Source: Comamonadaceae bacterium (lineage in GTDB: Bacteria > Pseudomonadota > Gammaproteobacteria > Burkholderiales > Burkholderiaceae_C). From it: a stretch of DNA of 5,549 nucleotides. The DNA is taken from the NCBI GenBank assembly GCA_947458345.1, contig CANHBU010000154.1, positions 1-5,549 of the forward strand, read 5' to 3'. Under the pieces are notes generated by a model, which saw nothing but the letters and a program-made list of their open reading frames with translations, searched no databases and was not told where the DNA came from. The number at the start of each line of letters is the position of its first letter. Positions within the stretch are counted from its first letter, which is position 1. Positions 1 through 5,549 of the stretch are shown piece after piece. Both the position numbers and the translations under genes were made by a program.

Positions 1-1992
1 CAGGCCCTGCACCCACCTGCCTCCTTGCAGCCTGGTGAGCGCTGGCTGATGACCGTGCGGCTCAAGGCGCCGCACGGTCAGCGCAACCCGCATGGCTTTG
101 ACCATGAGCTGCGCCTGTGGGAGCGCGGTGTTCAGGCTGTCGGCTATGTGCGCACGACGACGCGCGATCGGCCGCCCGAGCCGATCGCGGCGGCCGAGTT
201 CGCATGGGTCGATCGCGCCCGGCTGGCCACACGCCAGGCCATTGCACAGCGCATCGCCGATCCTTCGCTTGCCGGCGTCATTGCCGCTTTGGTGATGGGC
301 GATCAAAGCGCGATTGAGCGTGCCGATTGGGACGTGTTTCGGGCCACCGGCGTGGCCCACCTGATGAGCATCTCGGGCCTGCACATCACCTTGTTTGCCT
401 GGTTGAGCGGCGGCCTGATCGCTGCGGCATGGCGGCGCTCGGCGCGTTGGGGCAGCGCAGCGTGCCTGGCGCTGCCGGCGCATGTGGCGGGCCGTTGGGG
501 CGGCCTGTTGATGGCCCTGGCCTACGCCGTGTTTTCTGGCTGGGCGGTGCCGGCGCAGCGCACGGTCTGGATGTTGGCCGTTGCGGTGCTGCTGCGCGCA
601 AGTGGCGTGCGATGGCCCTGGCCCCAAGTCTGGCTGGCGGCCATGGCGGTGGTGATCGGGTTCGATCCCTGGGCCTTGCACCAGGCTGGCTTTTGGCTGT
701 CTTTCGTGGCGGTCGGCCTCTTGTTTGCAAGCGATGAGCCGCCGCGCCGCAGCGATCCCACCGCCTCGCGGCTGGGCGTCTGGCGCCAGTGGCTTGCAGC
801 GCTTGTCCGACTGCTGCGCGAGCAATGGATCATGACGCTGGCGCTGAGCCCCCTGGTGCTGGTGCTGTTTCAGCAGGTCTCGCTGCTGGGCTTGCTCGCC
901 AATGCGCTGGCCATTCCCTGGGTGACCTTGGCGGTGACACCTTTGGCCCTGATGGGCGTGCTGCTGCCGCCGGCCTGGTCGCTGGCCGCCGCTTTGCTCG
1001 ATGTCCTGATGCAGTTCCTGGGTTTCTTGTCGCAAGCCTCATGGGCCGTGTTGGAGCGCGCTGCTGCACCATGGTGGTGCGCCGTGGCTGGCTTGCTCGG
1101 AGGGCTCCTGATGGTGATGCGCTGGCCGCTGGCGCTGCGCAGCCTGGGTCTGCCCTTGATGCTGCCGGTGCTGCTGTGGCAGCCCGCGCGGCCGCCCCCA
1201 GGTGCTTTCGAGGTGCTTGCTTTCGATGTTGGCCAGGGTAGCGCCGTGCTGGTGCGCACCGCCGGCTACAGCCTGCTTTATGACGCCGGCCCGCGCTACT
1301 CGCGCGAGAGCGATGCCGGCCATCGGGTGCTGGTGCCCGCCTTGCGGGCCATGGGCGAGCGGCCGCAGGATCTGGTGCTCAGCCACGGCGACAGCGACCA
1401 CATCGGCGGGGCGCGTGCGCTGCTGGCGGCCCACCCGCAGCTGCAGGTGATCAGCTCGCTCGCGCCCGATCATGAGCTGCTGCGCCAGCCGGTGCAAGCC
1501 ACGGCTTGCAGGGCCGGTCAGCGCTGGCAGCGCGACGGGGTCAGCTTTGAAATCTTGCACCCGAACGATGAAGAGGCCGCCCGCCTGCGCAAGCCCAATG
1601 CGCTGAGCTGCGTGCTCCATGTGCAGGGCGTGCATGCCTCGGCCTTGCTCACCGGCGATCTGGAGGCTGCTCAGGAGGCGGCGCTGGTCGAGCGTGCCTC
1701 CGTGCGCGCCGACTGGATGCTGGTGCCCCATCACGGCAGCCGCACGTCTTCAAGCGCAGCCCTGCTCGATGCGGTGCAGCCGCGCTGGGCCGTGGTGCAG
1801 GCCGCTTACCGCAACCGCTTCGGTCACCCCGCCGGCGATGTGATGGCGCGCTACCAGGCGCGGCGCATCGAAGTGGTGCAGTCGAGTGTCTGCGGCGCGG
1901 CCACCTGGCGCAGCGATGATCCGCAGGCCATGGACTGCCTGCGCCAGCGGGTCCCGCGCTACTGGCAGCACCGGCCGCCGGCGCAGCCTTGA
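1..1992 (+). CDS. comEC: ComEC/Rec2 family DNA internalization protein, N-terminally cut by window edge
   Basis: This is the inner-membrane channel that carries single-stranded DNA into the cytoplasm during natural transformation. The frame is open from base 1, so the true start lies upstream. About 663 codons are visible against roughly 750-850 in full-length family members. The visible part opens with the end of the N-terminal DUF4131/OB-fold region (NPHGFD, about nt 85-105). The Competence domain follows, with its signature ALVMGDQ (about 283-303) and HLMSISGLHIT (358-390) and then many hydrophobic membrane segments to about nt 1180. The C-terminal metallo-beta-lactamase-like domain begins at AFDVGQGS (1219-1242). 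It carries SHGDSDHIGG (1381-1410), LLTGDL (1645-1662), VPHHGS (1723-1740) and NRFGHP (1813-1830). All expected motifs are intact, with Asp in place of the second His of HxHxDH as is usual in ComEC. The stop is TGA at 1990-1992. Function is by family; whether this organism is competent cannot be judged here. Confidence 0.96.
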   Translation, partial: QALHPPASLQPGERWLMTVRLKAPHGQRNPHGFDHELRLWERGVQAVGYVRTTTRDRPPEPIAAAEFAWVDRARLATRQAIAQRIADPSLAGVIAALVMGDQSAIERADWDVFRATGVAHLMSISGLHITLFAWLSGGLIAAAWRRSARWGSAACLALPAHVAGRWGGLLMALAYAVFSGWAVPAQRTVWMLAVAVLLRASGVRWPWPQVWLAAMAVVIGFDPWALHQAGFWLSFVAVGLLFASDEPPRRSDPTASRLGVWRQWLAALVRLLREQWIMTLALSPLVLVLFQQVSLLGLLANALAIPWVTLAVTPLALMGVLLPPAWSLAAALLDVLMQFLGFLSQASWAVLERAAAPWWCAVAGLLGGLLMVMRWPLALRSLGLPLMLPVLLWQPARPPPGAFEVLAFDVGQGSAVLVRTAGYSLLYDAGPRYSRESDAGHRVLVPALRAMGERPQDLVLSHGDSDHIGGARALLAAHPQLQVISSLAPDHELLRQPVQATACRAGQRWQRDGVSFEILHPNDEEAARLRKPNALSCVLHVQGVHASALLTGDLEAAQEAALVERASVRADWMLVPHHGSRTSSSAALLDAVQPRWAVVQAAYRNRFGHPAGDVMARYQARRIEVVQSSVCGAATWRSDDPQAMDCLRQRVPRYWQHRPPAQP

Positions 1993-2079
1993 AACGAGCC
2001 GCGGCAAGGGCTTGGGCGGTGCCAGGTGGTCGGCTTGAATCCTTGTCGCCCCCGGGGTGCTGAACTCTGGCAAGTTCCT

Positions 2080-2088
2080 TGCTAAGCT
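2080..2088 (+). promoter_or_regulatory. Possible extended -10 promoter element upstream of the ATP-grasp gene
   Basis: TGCTAAGCT fits an extended -10 (TG, one base, then TAAGCT, which matches TATAAT at three of six positions). A poor -35-like CTGAAC lies at 2060-2065 with a 17-base spacer. Transcription from here would start near 2095 and give a leader of about 55 bases before the ATG at 2150. That agrees with the ribosome binding site at 2135-2142. The match is weak, and no clear terminator separates comEC from this gene, so read-through from comEC is also possible. Confidence 0.25.
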
Positions 2089-2134
2089 CTACCCCATGCA
2101 GCGCATAGACAAAGCGCGCGCAAAAAGTGTCATT

Positions 2135-2142
2135 GGGGAGGA
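2135..2142 (+). promoter_or_regulatory. Strong Shine-Dalgarno site that sets the ATP-grasp start
   Basis: GGGGAGGA lies seven bases before the ATG at 2150. The in-frame alternatives, GTG at 2057 and ATG at 2096, have no comparable purine-rich site at a suitable distance. This is the main reason for choosing 2150 as the start. Confidence 0.7.
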
Positions 2143-2149
2143 CCGCGGG

Positions 2150-3661
2150 ATGAGCCGAACCGGCTTCGACGAAATGTACGACAGCACCAAAGCGGTGCGT
2201 CCTCACTACATCGGCTACCAGCAGTGGTTGGCCGAGCAGAATGCGGCCGCCATGCAGGCGCGCCGTGAAGAAGCCGAGATGATTTTCCGGCGGGTGGGCA
2301 TCACTTTTGCCGTCTACGGCGCCCAGGATGAAGACGGCGCCGGGACCGAGCGCCTGATTCCGTTTGATTTGATTCCGCGCATCATCCCGGCACACGAGTG
2401 GAAGGCCATGCAAGACGGCTTGGTGCAAAGGGTCACCGCGCTCAATCGCTTCCTCGACGATGTCTACCACGGCCAGGAGATTTTGCGCGCCGGTGTGATC
2501 GAGGCCGATCAGGTCCTGCGCAATGCGCAGTTCCGGCCGGAGATGATGGGCGTGACCGTGCCGGGCAAGGTCTACTCGCACATCAGCGGGGTCGATATTG
2601 TGCGGGCGCCCAATGCGCAGGGGCAGGGCGAGTACTACGTCCTCGAAGACAACCTGCGTGTACCCTCGGGCGTGAGCTACATGATCGAGGACCGCAAAAT
2701 GATGATGCGGCTCTTCCCCGATCTGTTTGCCCGCAACCGCGTCGCGCCGGTGGCGCACTATCCGGACCTGCTGCTCGAGACCTTGCGCGCGATGGCTCCG
2801 GCCGGACTCAATGAGCCCACGGTGGTGGTGCTGACGCCGGGTATGTACAACTCGGCCTATTTTGAGCACGCGTTCTTGGCCCAGCAGATGGGGGTCGAGC
2901 TGGTCGAGGGGCAAGATCTGTTCATGAAGGACGACTTCATTTACATGCGCACCACCCGCGGCCCGCGGCGGGTGGACGTGATTTACCGCCGTGTCGACGA
3001 CGACTTTCTGGACCCGCAGGCGTTCCGGCGGGACTCGACCCTGGGCTGCGCCGGGCTGCTGCAGGCCTATCGGTCGGGCAATGTGGCGGTGTGCAACGCG
3101 ATCGGCACCGGGGTGGCCGACGACAAGTCCATCTACCCCTATGTGCCGGCCATGATCGAGTTCTACCTGGGTGAAAAACCCATTTTGAGCAACGTCCCGA
3201 CCTACCAGTGTCGCAAGCCAGAGGATCTGCAGTACACCCTGGCCCACCTGCCCGAGCTGGTGGTCAAGGAGGTGCATGGCGCAGGCGGCTACGGCATGCT
3301 GGTGGGGCCTGCGGCGAGCAAGGCCGAGATCGAGGCCTTTCGACAGGTTCTGCAAGCCAATCCGGCGGGCTACATTGCCCAGCCGACCCTGACGCTGTCG
3401 ACCTGCCCGACCTATGTGGACAGCGGAATCGCGCCGCGGCACATCGATTTGCGCCCCTTCGTGCTCAGTGGCAAGCAGGTGCAGATGGTGCCTGGCGGGC
3501 TGACCCGGGTGGCTCTCAAAGAGGGCTCCCTGGTGGTCAACTCGTCTCAAGGCGGGGGCACCAAAGACACCTGGATCCTCGAATCGAACGACGCGCCGCC
3601 ACCGGGTGCCGGTGTCGGCCAGAGCCGGTTCGAAGCCCAGTGGCTGCGGGCGATGACCTGA
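2150..3661 (+). CDS. Circularly permuted type 2 ATP-grasp protein (COG2308, DUF404/DUF407), predicted amidoligase
   Basis: The 503-residue product has the usual length for proteobacterial members of the family. ATP-grasp enzymes use ATP to join a carboxylate to an amine through an acyl-phosphate. This permuted group is predicted, not shown, to make peptides or peptide tags. Conserved blocks, numbered from the ATG at 2150: YVLEDNLRVPSG (about 163-174) followed by MIEDRK; a VIYRRVDDDFLDP block; a block containing NAIGTGVADDKSIYPY; VKEVHGAGGYGM (about 372-383, probably nucleotide-binding with K373 and the Gly-rich loop); IDLRPF (about 432-437); and VVNSSQGGGTKDTW (about 462-475, with N464 a likely metal or phosphate ligand). 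Active-site roles are inferred from the ATP-grasp fold. There is no signal peptide or membrane segment, so it should be cytoplasmic. The frame is open back to GTG 2057, but the Shine-Dalgarno site and the start of family-like sequence (GFDEMYD) favour 2150. It ends 29 bases before the alpha-E gene and is probably co-transcribed with it. Confidence 0.95.
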   Translation: MSRTGFDEMYDSTKAVRPHYIGYQQWLAEQNAAAMQARREEAEMIFRRVGITFAVYGAQDEDGAGTERLIPFDLIPRIIPAHEWKAMQDGLVQRVTALNRFLDDVYHGQEILRAGVIEADQVLRNAQFRPEMMGVTVPGKVYSHISGVDIVRAPNAQGQGEYYVLEDNLRVPSGVSYMIEDRKMMMRLFPDLFARNRVAPVAHYPDLLLETLRAMAPAGLNEPTVVVLTPGMYNSAYFEHAFLAQQMGVELVEGQDLFMKDDFIYMRTTRGPRRVDVIYRRVDDDFLDPQAFRRDSTLGCAGLLQAYRSGNVAVCNAIGTGVADDKSIYPYVPAMIEFYLGEKPILSNVPTYQCRKPEDLQYTLAHLPELVVKEVHGAGGYGMLVGPAASKAEIEAFRQVLQANPAGYIAQPTLTLSTCPTYVDSGIAPRHIDLRPFVLSGKQVQMVPGGLTRVALKEGSLVVNSSQGGGTKDTWILESNDAPPPGAGVGQSRFEAQWLRAMT

Positions 3662-3690
3662 GCTGGCTGCCCACACGCTGAAAGACCCCC

Positions 3691-4647
3691 ATGCTGTCTC
3701 GAACTGCTGACCACCTCTTTTGGATGTCGCGCTACACCGAGCGCGCTGAAAACACCGCACGCATGCTCGACGTGAACTACCAGACCTCCTTGCTGCCGCA
3801 GTCGGCCGCGGCGGCTCAGGCCGGCTGGATGGGCATGTTGTCGATCAGCGAGCTCAAGCAATCCTACGCCCTCAAGCACGGCCAGCACTTGCAGCCGCGC
3901 GCGGTGATGGACTTCATGGTGCGCGACGAGAACAACCCCTCGAGCATCATCTCCTGCCTGCGCGCGGCCCGTGAAAATGCGCGGGCGGTGCGGGGCACTT
4001 TGACCACGGAAGTCTGGGAGACGCAGGATCAGACCTATCTGGAGGTGGCGCGCATGCTCGAGCAGGGCGCGCTCGAGCGCGATCCGGCAGCTTTTTTTGA
4101 AGGGGTCAAGTTCCGCTCGCACCTCTCGCGCGGGGTGACGGTGGGCACCATGCTGCAAGACGAGGCGCTCAACTTCATCCGGCTGGGCACTTTTCTCGAA
4201 CGCGCGGACAACACCGCGCGGCTGGTCGACGTCAAGTTTCACGCCGTGGAGAGCGATTTTTTCGGCCAGGGCACCGAAAAAGACCAGGAGCTCGATTTCT
4301 ACCACTGGAGCGCGATCTTGCGCAGCGTCTCGGGTTTTGAGATTTACCGCAAGGTCTACCGCGATGTGATCAAGCCCGAGCGGGTGGCCGAGTTGCTGAT
4401 CTTGCGTGCCGACATGCCCCGCTCGCTGCTGGGCTGCATGAACGAGGTGATGGTCAATTTGGGGCTGGTCACTTCGCGGGTCGACAGCGAAAGCCGACGC
4501 CGAGCGGGCAAGCTGCGTGCCGACCTGCAATTTGCCCGCATCGACGAGATCCTGGCCACCGGCCTGCACGCCTTCCTGACCCAGTTTCTGGACCGGGTCA
4601 ATGAGCTGGGCAGTCACATCAGCCGGGAGTTTCTGGTGCCCTCCTGA
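3691..4647 (+). CDS. Alpha-E domain protein (COG2307, DUF403), partner of the ATP-grasp protein
   Basis: The 318-residue, apparently all-helical cytoplasmic protein spans the whole alpha-E family, with no signal peptide or long hydrophobic segment. The N-terminus MLSRTADHLFWMSRYTERAE is the classic family opening. Further family blocks are RENARAVRGTLTTEVWE near residue 93 and FIRLGTFLERADNTAR (about 162-177). The motif ERAENTARMLDV (17-28) recurs as ERADNTARLVDV (170-181), so the protein has two related halves. Its biochemical role is unknown; from constant linkage to the permuted ATP-grasp gene it is predicted to act with that enzyme in peptide synthesis or modification. ATG 3691 is the first possible start after an in-frame TGA at 3679-3681. 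The ribosome binding site is poor (GAAAGA, 3680-3685), so translation may be coupled to the gene 29 bases upstream. The stop is TGA at 4645-4647. Confidence 0.95.
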   Translation: MLSRTADHLFWMSRYTERAENTARMLDVNYQTSLLPQSAAAAQAGWMGMLSISELKQSYALKHGQHLQPRAVMDFMVRDENNPSSIISCLRAARENARAVRGTLTTEVWETQDQTYLEVARMLEQGALERDPAAFFEGVKFRSHLSRGVTVGTMLQDEALNFIRLGTFLERADNTARLVDVKFHAVESDFFGQGTEKDQELDFYHWSAILRSVSGFEIYRKVYRDVIKPERVAELLILRADMPRSLLGCMNEVMVNLGLVTSRVDSESRRRAGKLRADLQFARIDEILATGLHAFLTQFLDRVNELGSHISREFLVPS

Positions 4648-4784
4648 GGTGCCCACCGGCCTGGGCCTCCTCGCTCTGGGTCATGCTTGAGGCCGCTGGA
4701 AATGTGTTTTTCACTTCTGGCGGGTGGGTTTGCTCGCAGTCCCTCTTGTGCCGCTGCGCCTGAGCTGCGACGCTTGCGGCCGGT

Positions 4785-4801
4785 GCGGGTCTGAGACCCG
4801 C
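4785..4801. repeat. Perfect 8-base inverted repeat (possible operator or hairpin)
   Basis: GCGGGTCT and AGACCCGC flank a single central G, giving a 17-base near-perfect palindrome 66 bases before the ATG at 4868. The symmetry and position would suit a dimeric regulator's operator. It could also fold as a 7-bp stem with a TGA loop. No T-run follows, so it is not a standard terminator. Function is unknown. Confidence 0.55.
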
Positions 4802-4811
4802 CCATGCCAGC

Positions 4812-4843
4812 TGGCCCGGCCTTTTGAGCCTGGCCGGCGGCCA
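4812..4843 (+). repeat. GC-rich hairpin in the leader of the substrate-binding protein gene
   Basis: TGGCCCGGCC (4812-4821) can pair with GGCCG (4832-4836) plus GGCCA (4839-4843). This makes ten G-C-rich pairs with a two-base bulge (4837-4838) and a ten-base loop, TTTTGAGCCT. A palindrome GCCAGCTGGC (4806-4815) overlaps its left arm and offers a competing fold. The hairpin ends 13 bases before the Shine-Dalgarno site, with no T-run after it, so an effect on mRNA stability or translation is more plausible than termination. Confidence 0.45.
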
Positions 4844-4856
4844 TCCGAAACGACGC

Positions 4857-4861
4857 AAGGA
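4857..4861 (+). promoter_or_regulatory. Shine-Dalgarno site for the substrate-binding protein
   Basis: AAGGA lies six bases before the ATG at 4868. It supports this start, which also gives a proper signal sequence at the very N-terminus. Confidence 0.7.
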
Positions 4862-4867
4862 CCTTCC

Positions 4868-5549
4868 ATGAAGATACTCAAGATCGCAACGACCCTGGCT
4901 GCGGCCGGCTTGCTGGCCGCCTGCGGCACCCTTTCCCACGCGCCCGACGTGCCTGCAACCATGCAGCAAGTGCGGGTCAACATCTTCCCCGGTGGCTTCA
5001 ACTGGCCGATCTGGGTGGGGCAGGAAAGGGGCTTTTTTGCCAACAACCGCATCGAAGTCAAGACCATCGACACGCCCAATTCGCGCGAGCAGCTCACCGG
5101 CCTGATCAATGGCAACTTCGAGATCGCCATGACCGCCGTCGACAACCTGCTGGCCTATCGCGAAGGGCAGGGCGCTGTGCCGATCGACGGCAGCAACCTG
5201 ATCGCGGTGATGGGTGCCGACAACGGCTTTTTGCGTCTGGGTGTGCAGCCCAACATCAAGACCTTTGCGGACCTCAAGGGCACCAATGTGTCGGTTGACG
5301 CCCTGACCACCGGCTATGCCTTCGTGTTGCTCGAGGTGCTCGAGCGCAATGGCCTGGTGCTCGACCGCGACTACAAGACCGTGGCTGCAGGCGGCGTGCT
5401 GCAGCGCTACAACGCGCTGGTTGAAGGCAAACATGCGGCCACCATGCTGATTTCCCCCTTTGACGTATTGGCCAAGGAAAAAGGCATCAACGTCCTGTCC
5501 GACGCCTCGGCCGCCCTGGGCAGCTACCAGGGTCTGGTTGGCGGTGTGC
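4868..5549 (+). CDS. NMT1/SsuA-like ABC transporter substrate-binding protein, lipoprotein-type signal, cut at right edge
   Basis: 227 codons are visible without a stop; such proteins usually have about 310-340 residues, so roughly the last third is missing. The N-terminus MKILK leads into a short hydrophobic stretch ending LLAAC, a lipobox with predicted lipidation at Cys19. A signal-peptidase-I type site after SHA (23-25) is an alternative. The mature part looks like the NMT1/THI5-like periplasmic binding fold: FNWPIWVGQERGFFANNRIEV (about 44-64) is the characteristic opening, IAMTAVDN (86-93) follows, and FADLKGTNVSVDALTTGYA (about 133-151) is the typical second-lobe entry. Relatives deliver sulfonates, nitrate, pyrimidine precursors or other small molecules to an ABC importer. 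The ligand cannot be named from this sequence, and any permease or ATPase genes would lie beyond the window. It sits 220 bases after the alpha-E gene and is probably a separate unit, although no clear terminator intervenes. Confidence 0.9.
   Translation, partial: MKILKIATTLAAAGLLAACGTLSHAPDVPATMQQVRVNIFPGGFNWPIWVGQERGFFANNRIEVKTIDTPNSREQLTGLINGNFEIAMTAVDNLLAYREGQGAVPIDGSNLIAVMGADNGFLRLGVQPNIKTFADLKGTNVSVDALTTGYAFVLLEVLERNGLVLDRDYKTVAAGGVLQRYNALVEGKHAATMLISPFDVLAKEKGINVLSDASAALGSYQGLVGGV

Larger units (their letters stand above)
4648..4867 (+). other. Intergenic region between the alpha-E gene and the substrate-binding protein gene
   Basis: These 220 bases hold no convincing gene. A short imperfect hairpin just after the alpha-E stop (GAGG, 2-base bulge, CCCA at 4646-4655 pairing with TGGGCCTC at 4662-4669) lacks a T-run, so it is not a good intrinsic terminator. 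T5 at 4707-4711 has no stable stem before it. No convincing -35/-10 pair was found. The right half carries the inverted repeats listed separately and the ribosome binding site of the next gene. Confidence 0.7.

Noticed and set aside
1987..2009. CCTTG/CAAGG inverted repeat at the end of comEC, considered as a terminator.
   Set aside because: It has only five pairs, a long loop and no T-run.
1649..3760. A 703-codon open frame on the - strand, opposite the comEC end, the ATP-grasp gene and the alpha-E start.
   Set aside because: It runs across three well-supported + strand features and their intergenic gaps. Its His/Arg/Gln-rich translation has no recognisable domain. Long antisense frames are common opposite high-G+C genes because stop codons are depleted there.
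4092..4098. T7 run inside the alpha-E gene, considered as a frameshift or slippage site.
   Set aside because: The frame continues intact through it with family-typical sequence on both sides (AAFFEGVKFRSH). There is no alternative-frame product and no evidence of slippage.
3547..4656. A 369-codon open frame on the - strand, opposite the alpha-E gene.
   Set aside because: It lies almost entirely antisense to a confidently identified gene, shows no domain, and looks like a compositional shadow.
4646..4669. Hairpin after the alpha-E stop, considered as a terminator.
   Set aside because: The stem has only two four-base segments separated by a bulge and no following T-run, so it does not meet the pattern of an intrinsic terminator.
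4619..5434. A 271-codon open frame on the - strand, opposite the substrate-binding protein and the intergenic gap.
   Set aside because: The + strand frame has a signal sequence, a ribosome binding site and family motifs. The reverse frame has none of these and crosses the intergenic region.

Overview
The window (about 65% G+C by eye) looks like an ordinary chromosomal segment of a Gram-negative bacterium. The protein sequences and gene order suggest a betaproteobacterium of the order Burkholderiales, perhaps Comamonadaceae or a relative. That placement is inferred from remembered family resemblance, not from a search. All four genes are on the + strand, and no RNA genes, mobile elements or CRISPR repeats were seen.

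Layout: (1) 1-1992 is the 3' part of comEC, the inner-membrane DNA-uptake channel with its C-terminal metallo-beta-lactamase-like domain; its N-terminus lies off the left edge. (2) 1993-2149 is a short intergenic leader with a possible weak promoter and a strong ribosome binding site. (3) 2150-3661 is a circularly permuted type 2 ATP-grasp protein (COG2308, formerly DUF404/DUF407). (4) 3691-4647, only 29 bases later, is an alpha-E domain protein (COG2307, DUF403). (5) 4648-4867 is a 220-base intergenic region with a cluster of GC-rich inverted repeats. (6) 4868 to the right edge is the 5' part of an NMT1/SsuA-like ABC-transporter substrate-binding protein with a lipoprotein-type signal sequence. 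It has no stop in the window.

The ATP-grasp and alpha-E genes form the most interesting unit. In comparative genomics this pair is predicted to be a peptide-synthesising or peptide-tagging amidoligase module. It is often accompanied by a transglutaminase-like protease and an Anbu (proteasome-related) peptidase. Neither partner follows the pair here; the next gene is a transporter binding protein behind a 220-base gap. The substrate and product of the module remain unknown. ComEC upstream is probably a separate functional unit.
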